Source: Alphaproteobacteria bacterium
GTDB lineage: Bacteria; Pseudomonadota; Alphaproteobacteria; Rhizobiales; Devosiaceae
Assembly: GCA_024279575.1 (NCBI GenBank)
Contig: JAJRRJ010000163.1
Span: 1 to 9,524 of the forward strand
Reading direction: 5' to 3'
Length of the DNA stretch: 9,524 nt
The translations under genes were made by a program, and so were the position numbers. The number at the start of each line of letters is the position of its first letter. Within the stretch, counting starts at the first letter, position 1. Under the pieces are notes generated by a model. The model was not told the origin of the DNA and ran no database searches. It saw only the letters and a list, made by a program, of their open reading frames with translations. Shown one piece after another: positions 6,129 to 9,524 of this stretch.

Positions 6129-6350
6129 CTAATAATGGGGCGGGGGCGGCTCGCCGGAACCTGTGCCCTCGGCTGCGCCCTGTACATCACTTAGCTGTGC
6201 TTTCAGCCGTGAGATTTCCCGCTTGAGTTTTTCAAATTCCTCCCATTGGGAAGTAATGGCTTTGTTGAGTTCTTCGATGGTTTGCTCCTGAAATGCAACA
6301 TGAGATTCCAGGGTTTCAAGGCGTTTATTGAGGGAGTTTATATCAATCAT
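6129..6350 (-). CDS. slyX: SlyX family protein
   Basis: The 73-residue product is a near-continuous heptad coiled coil from residue 2 to about 55 (LNKRLETLESHVAFQEQTIEELNK onward, shown here by its key leucines 7, 11, 14 and 28), then a Gly/Glu linker and the C-terminal PPPPHY that is characteristic of SlyX. The biochemical function of SlyX is unknown; the protein is widespread and often encoded near unrelated genes. The start at 6350 is supported by AGAGGA nine bases upstream and removes an implausible 25-residue extension that overlaps the transporter gene. It begins one base after the transporter stop codon, so the genes should be cotranscribed and translationally coupled. Only nine bases separate it from the convergent aroA stop. 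Confidence 0.88.
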   Translation of the reverse strand: MIDINSLNKRLETLESHVAFQEQTIEELNKAITSQWEEFEKLKREISRLKAQLSDVQGAAEGTGSGEPPPPHY

Positions 6351-6351
6351 T

Positions 6352-7314
6352 TTATTGATTCCTCTTGAAGTTTTTTTGTGAAAGCTCGGCCAGAACAATT
6401 CCAGAAATAACCAGGATGGCCGCAATCAAATGATAGTTCTCAAATTTTTCCCCCACCAGCAATACAGAAATGACAGTTCCGGTCAGGGGCAGGAGGTTGA
6501 TGAAGATAGAAGCGCGATTGGCTCCGATCATTTCAACGCCACGGGCATAAAACAGCTGGGCGAGAATGGAGGGGAATAGCATAACATAGGAGATGATCAT
6601 CCATCCGCGAAAGGTGATTTGGGGGAGGAGTTCAAGGAAGCGGTTTAGCCCGCCGCCAAAAAATATCTGTGCCAGCAGGGCCGTTACCAGAGCAAAAAAA
6701 GCGCAAACAGCAAGAAAACTAAGCCAGTGAACTGCCGGTTTGAAACGCAAGGCAAGGGAGTATCCGGCATAAAAAAGACAGGCCAACAGCACCATGGCAT
6801 CGCCAATGTTAACGCTTAGGGACAGAATGCGCGTTGGCTCCCCCCCCGTTGCCACCCAGATAACGCCAACAATGGTAACGCTCAGGCCAATGATCTGTAA
6901 AAAGCGGGGGCGGACACCAAAAATAATCAGGTTCCCCAATAAAACAAATACCGGAATGGAAGCCTGTTCCATTGCACCGTTTATGGCAGAGGTATGCAAA
7001 GAAGAATTATATATCAGGATATTGAAGCCGGTAAAACCAAGGGCGCCAAACATGGCAAGCAAAGGCAGGCCGGGTTTTAGTTTTTCCCAGTCACGTTTTA
7101 CATGGGGCCATGCGATGGGGGCAAGGATGAGCAACGCGCCGGCCCAACGCCCGATTATGAGCATTGAGGGGTCCACATGGCCCACGGCCAGTTTCCCCGC
7201 AGCAATATTGCCGCCCCAAAATACAGTTGCCAGAACAAGCAGCAGGTACGGGTTTATTAGCAGTTTTTGAAATAAACTACTTTGTTTTAACTGATGATCT
7301 TGTGGGTTTGGCAT
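6352..7314 (-). CDS. DMT superfamily (EamA) transporter
   Basis: The 320-residue protein is predicted to be an inner-membrane transporter with ten helices. It has two EamA repeats, about residues 22-156 and 170-311. The first opens with NPYLLLVLATVFWGGN, typical of this family, and the second with GDAMVLLACLFYAGYSL; GEKFENYHLIAAILVISGI near the C-terminus is the usual last-helix pair. EamA proteins export or import metabolites such as amino acids, but the substrate cannot be read from sequence. AAGGG on the minus strand (7320-7324) lies five bases before the ATG. It is divergent from purA with 169 bases between, a neighbourhood I recall from Hyphomicrobiales, and is followed by slyX. Nothing is truncated. 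Confidence 0.9.
   Translation of the reverse strand: MPNPQDHQLKQSSLFQKLLINPYLLLVLATVFWGGNIAAGKLAVGHVDPSMLIIGRWAGALLILAPIAWPHVKRDWEKLKPGLPLLAMFGALGFTGFNILIYNSSLHTSAINGAMEQASIPVFVLLGNLIIFGVRPRFLQIIGLSVTIVGVIWVATGGEPTRILSLSVNIGDAMVLLACLFYAGYSLALRFKPAVHWLSFLAVCAFFALVTALLAQIFFGGGLNRFLELLPQITFRGWMIISYVMLFPSILAQLFYARGVEMIGANRASIFINLLPLTGTVISVLLVGEKFENYHLIAAILVISGIVLAELSQKNFKRNQ
6360..6365 (-). promoter_or_regulatory. slyX ribosome binding site inside the transporter gene
   Basis: On the minus strand AGAGGA lies nine bases before the slyX ATG and within the last codons of the transporter gene. It decides the short 73-residue start and suggests that ribosomes finishing the transporter reinitiate on slyX. 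Confidence 0.7.
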
Positions 7315-7483
7315 ATCAGCCCTTGTAACTATTGCCTTGCAGACTTATCAGCATTTGCGTAGGGCACAAGCATATGCCTTGGGTTATTACACTTAATTGC
7401 CACATTGGGGTGGCATCTGCGCGCAGTTGATAAAGGGTGCAGATTTATCGCCTCGATAGTGCGGACGTGAAGGGTTTTGAATA
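7315..7483. promoter_or_regulatory. Divergent promoter region between the transporter gene and purA
   Basis: These 169 bases must hold the start signals of both genes. No unambiguous -35/-10 pair was found. Visible structure lies on the purA side: GCCAC/GTGGC (7399-7403 with 7410-7414), the 10-bp palindrome CTGCGCGCAG (7417-7426), and ATCTGC/GCAGAT (7415-7420 with 7439-7444), which overlap and cannot all form at once. GAAGGG at 7469-7474 is the purA ribosome site. A role in purine control is speculation. Confidence 0.4.
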
Positions 7484-8773
7484 ATGGCAAACGTGGTGGT
7501 GGTTGGTTCGCAATGGGGCGATGAGGGCAAGGGTAAAATAGTTGACTGGCTGGCGGATCGGGCCGATGTGGTGGTGCGTTATCAGGGGGGGCACAATGCG
7601 GGCCATACCCTGGTGATTGAGGGTAAGGTTTATAAGCTGTCTCTTTTACCCTCCGGGCTGGTGCAGGGGAAAATCTCTGTGATCGGCAACGGGGTGGTAG
7701 TTGATCCGCGGCACTTTGTTGAAGAGGTGAAAAAACTTCAGGGTCAGGGTGTGAAAATATCACCTGATACGCTGATGGTTGCTGCCAATGCGCCGTTGAT
7801 TTTGTCGCTTCATCAGGAACTTGACGCCATTCGTGAAGGCTCAAATGAGGGCCTCAAAATCGGTACGACTAAACGGGGAATTGGGCCTGCCTATGAGGAC
7901 AAGGTGGGGCGGCGTGCCATTCGGGTGATGGATCTGGGGGAACCTGATAGCCTGATGCAAAAAATTGAACGTTTGCTGTTGCATCATAATGCCCTGCGGC
8001 GGGGCATGGGTATTGATGAAATCAATGCGCAGGATATTTATAATGAACTGATGGGAGTTGCTGATTTTATTCTGCCGTTTATGGGCCAGGCCTGGCGGCT
8101 TCTGGATGATATGCAAAAGAAGAACAAACGCATTTTGTTTGAAGGGGCGCAAGGGGCGTTGCTGGATAATGATCATGGCACCTATCCGTTTGTTACCTCT
8201 TCCAATGTGGTTGCGGGACAGGCGGCGGCAGGGTCGGGTGTGGGGCCGGGGGCGCTGGATTATGTGCTTGGGATCACCAAAGCCTATACCACGCGGGTGG
8301 GAGAGGGACCTTTTCCCACCGAGTTGCAAAATGAAATCGGGCAGTTCTTAGGGGAAAAGGGCCATGAATTTGGTGTTGTGACCGGTCGGAAACGGCGTTG
8401 TGGCTGGTTTGATGCGGTGTTGGTGCGTCAAATGGTGAAAATATGCGGCATTAACGGTATTGCCCTGACTAAACTTGACGTGCTTGATGGTCTCAGCGAA
8501 ATTAAAGTGTGTACGGGGTATGAGCTGGATGGAGAGGTTTTGGATTACTTTCCCGCCTCAATGGGAGCACAGAGTCGGGTTAAGCCGGTTTATGAAACGC
8601 TTGAAGGGTGGCAGGATATTTCCGCTGGTGCCAGAAGCTGGGCCGACTTGCCAGCTCAAGCGATAAAATATGTGCGCTATATTGAAGAATTAATTGGTTG
8701 TCCTGTAGCGTTATTATCAACAAGTCCAGAACGGGCAGATACGATTTTGGTGACGGACCCTTTCCAAACTTAA
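7484..8773 (+). CDS. purA: Adenylosuccinate synthetase
   Basis: PurA joins IMP and aspartate to adenylosuccinate using GTP, the first step committed to AMP. The 429 residues match the normal length. The P-loop-like GDEGKGK starts at Asp13, the catalytic base, and His41 in GGHNAGHTL is the second catalytic residue; both are at the canonical positions. TTKRGIGPAYEDK binds IMP; FEGAQGALLDNDHGTYPFVTSSN is shown by its conserved GAQG and DHGTYP parts; VTGRKRRCGWFDAV and TKLDVLDG form the GTP and aspartate regions. GAAGGG lies nine bases before the ATG. It is divergent from the EamA gene, and the next gene starts 47 bases later without an obvious terminator, so they may be cotranscribed. In many related genomes rpoH is found nearby; here the window ends first. 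Confidence 0.97.
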   Translation: MANVVVVGSQWGDEGKGKIVDWLADRADVVVRYQGGHNAGHTLVIEGKVYKLSLLPSGLVQGKISVIGNGVVVDPRHFVEEVKKLQGQGVKISPDTLMVAANAPLILSLHQELDAIREGSNEGLKIGTTKRGIGPAYEDKVGRRAIRVMDLGEPDSLMQKIERLLLHHNALRRGMGIDEINAQDIYNELMGVADFILPFMGQAWRLLDDMQKKNKRILFEGAQGALLDNDHGTYPFVTSSNVVAGQAAAGSGVGPGALDYVLGITKAYTTRVGEGPFPTELQNEIGQFLGEKGHEFGVVTGRKRRCGWFDAVLVRQMVKICGINGIALTKLDVLDGLSEIKVCTGYELDGEVLDYFPASMGAQSRVKPVYETLEGWQDISAGARSWADLPAQAIKYVRYIEELIGCPVALLSTSPERADTILVTDPFQT

Positions 8774-8820
8774 GAATATTTGGCAAAACGACACCTAGAA
8801 CTTTGGGTATTGAGTAGAAT

Positions 8821-9524
8821 ATGGCAAATTACCAAGAATTATTGAGCAAGGCCGTTGGTGCATTGCCGGAAAATAATGGCGCTTCACGACGTGATGTGTA
8901 TGAAAAAGCACGCAAGGCTCTTGTCGCTCAGTTGCGCGCCATCAACCCTCCTCTGCCCGCCCGTGAAATTACTCAACACAGGCTTGAACTTGAAGATTGT
9001 ATTCGTGAAGTAGAACACAATGCCACCGAAGCGTTGCTGGGGAGATTAAAAGACGTTGATGAGGAGACTATTGCTGTTGCTGATCCGGTTGATGCATCAG
9101 AAACTGAAACGGTCTCCCCTAAGGAGACTTCAGATAGTGCGGAAACGAGTGTAGCGCCCGAAGCAGACAGACAAAAAGATGTCGCTGCTGTTCAAAAGAC
9201 AGAGCCAGCCAAAGCAGAGACGCAAAACAGGCCTGAGGCGAAAGAAGGCGAAACGAAAGCGGGCGCTGAACCAGATGCCCAAGCAAAGCCTGAACCTGAA
9301 CAGGTTACGGAGGAAAGTGCCAAGCCTGCGCCGGAGGATGCAGAATTAAAAAACAGTGCGCCGGATAACGGGGCTGTTTTGGCACCAGACGATCAAAGTA
9401 CAACGCTTGATGATATTATTGCTGAGGCGGAAAAGAGTAAATCCGTTGTCAGTGAAAGTGAGCGGCCTGCTTCCAAAACTGAAGCTAAGCCAAGTGAAGC
9501 TAAGGCCACTCCTGAAGATAAGAC
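8821..9524 (+). CDS. Conserved hypothetical protein, helical N-terminus and disordered acidic region (partial, 3' end outside window)
   Basis: An open frame starts at ATG 8821 and runs without a stop to the window edge, giving at least 234 residues. Residues about 3-75 look helical and well conserved: VYEKARKALVAQLRAINPP at 27-45 is followed by LPAREITQHRLELEDCIREVE, a segment I recall from uncharacterised Rhizobiales proteins. From about residue 78 the protein becomes rich in Ala, Glu, Lys, Pro and Thr with few hydrophobic residues, so it is probably disordered; short EAK/SEAK-like units recur. There is no signal peptide or membrane helix in the visible part, although one could lie downstream. 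The ribosome site is weak (a GAG about ten bases upstream). It follows purA by 47 bases and may share its transcript. The function is unknown. Confidence 0.82.
   Translation, partial: MANYQELLSKAVGALPENNGASRRDVYEKARKALVAQLRAINPPLPAREITQHRLELEDCIREVEHNATEALLGRLKDVDEETIAVADPVDASETETVSPKETSDSAETSVAPEADRQKDVAAVQKTEPAKAETQNRPEAKEGETKAGAEPDAQAKPEPEQVTEESAKPAPEDAELKNSAPDNGAVLAPDDQSTTLDDIIAEAEKSKSVVSESERPASKTEAKPSEAKATPEDK

Noticed and set aside
6351..6425. A longer SlyX start adding 25 residues
   Set aside because: The extension overlaps the transporter gene, is unlike SlyX, and the ribosome site AGAGGA points to 6350.

Overview
The window looks like a chromosomal housekeeping segment of an alphaproteobacterium, most likely related to Hyphomicrobiales (Rhizobiales). 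The reasons are the SerC/SerA type, a serC leader resembling the alphaproteobacterial serC RNA motif, the serC-serA ... EamA transporter/purA neighbourhood, and an Omp25/31-like porin gene with a CtrA-type box. By eye the base composition is close to 50% GC, low for that group. No insertion sequence, tRNA, rRNA, CRISPR array or phage gene was seen.

Layout. (1) 1-902: a putative CtrA site, a small outer-membrane beta-barrel gene and its intrinsic terminator. (2) 924-1576, minus strand: a decayed operon. A ribbon-helix-helix (RHH) gene and a small two-helix membrane-protein gene are intact. Just upstream lies a remnant of the C-terminal end of an SPFH/Band-7 gene, broken by nonsense codons, a frameshift, an internal deletion and loss of its 5' part. 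(3) About 1621-4610: serine biosynthesis, with a structured leader, serC, a repeat-containing spacer and serA. (4) 4611-6119: a spacer with a perfect 23-bp palindrome, then an EPSP-synthase-family gene (aroA) with unusual substitutions in the shikimate-3-phosphate half of the site. (5) 6129-7314, minus strand: an EamA/DMT transporter gene followed after one base by slyX, convergent with aroA. (6) 7484-8773: purA, divergent from the transporter. (7) 8821 to the window edge: the start of a protein with a short helical N-terminus and a long Ala/Glu/Lys/Pro-rich, probably disordered region.

SerC and SerA catalyse the second and first dedicated steps of phosphorylated serine synthesis. AroA uses phosphoenolpyruvate, which lies downstream of 3-phosphoglycerate, so central-carbon-derived amino-acid synthesis is grouped here; enterobacteria have a comparable serC-aroA pairing. 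PurA commits IMP to AMP.

The two most notable observations are the SPFH remnant beside its still-intact RHH partner, which no intact reading frame reveals, and the active-site substitutions in the AroA-like protein. No convincing wholly new system was found; the unexplained regulatory DNA around serC, serA and aroA is the next most interesting material.
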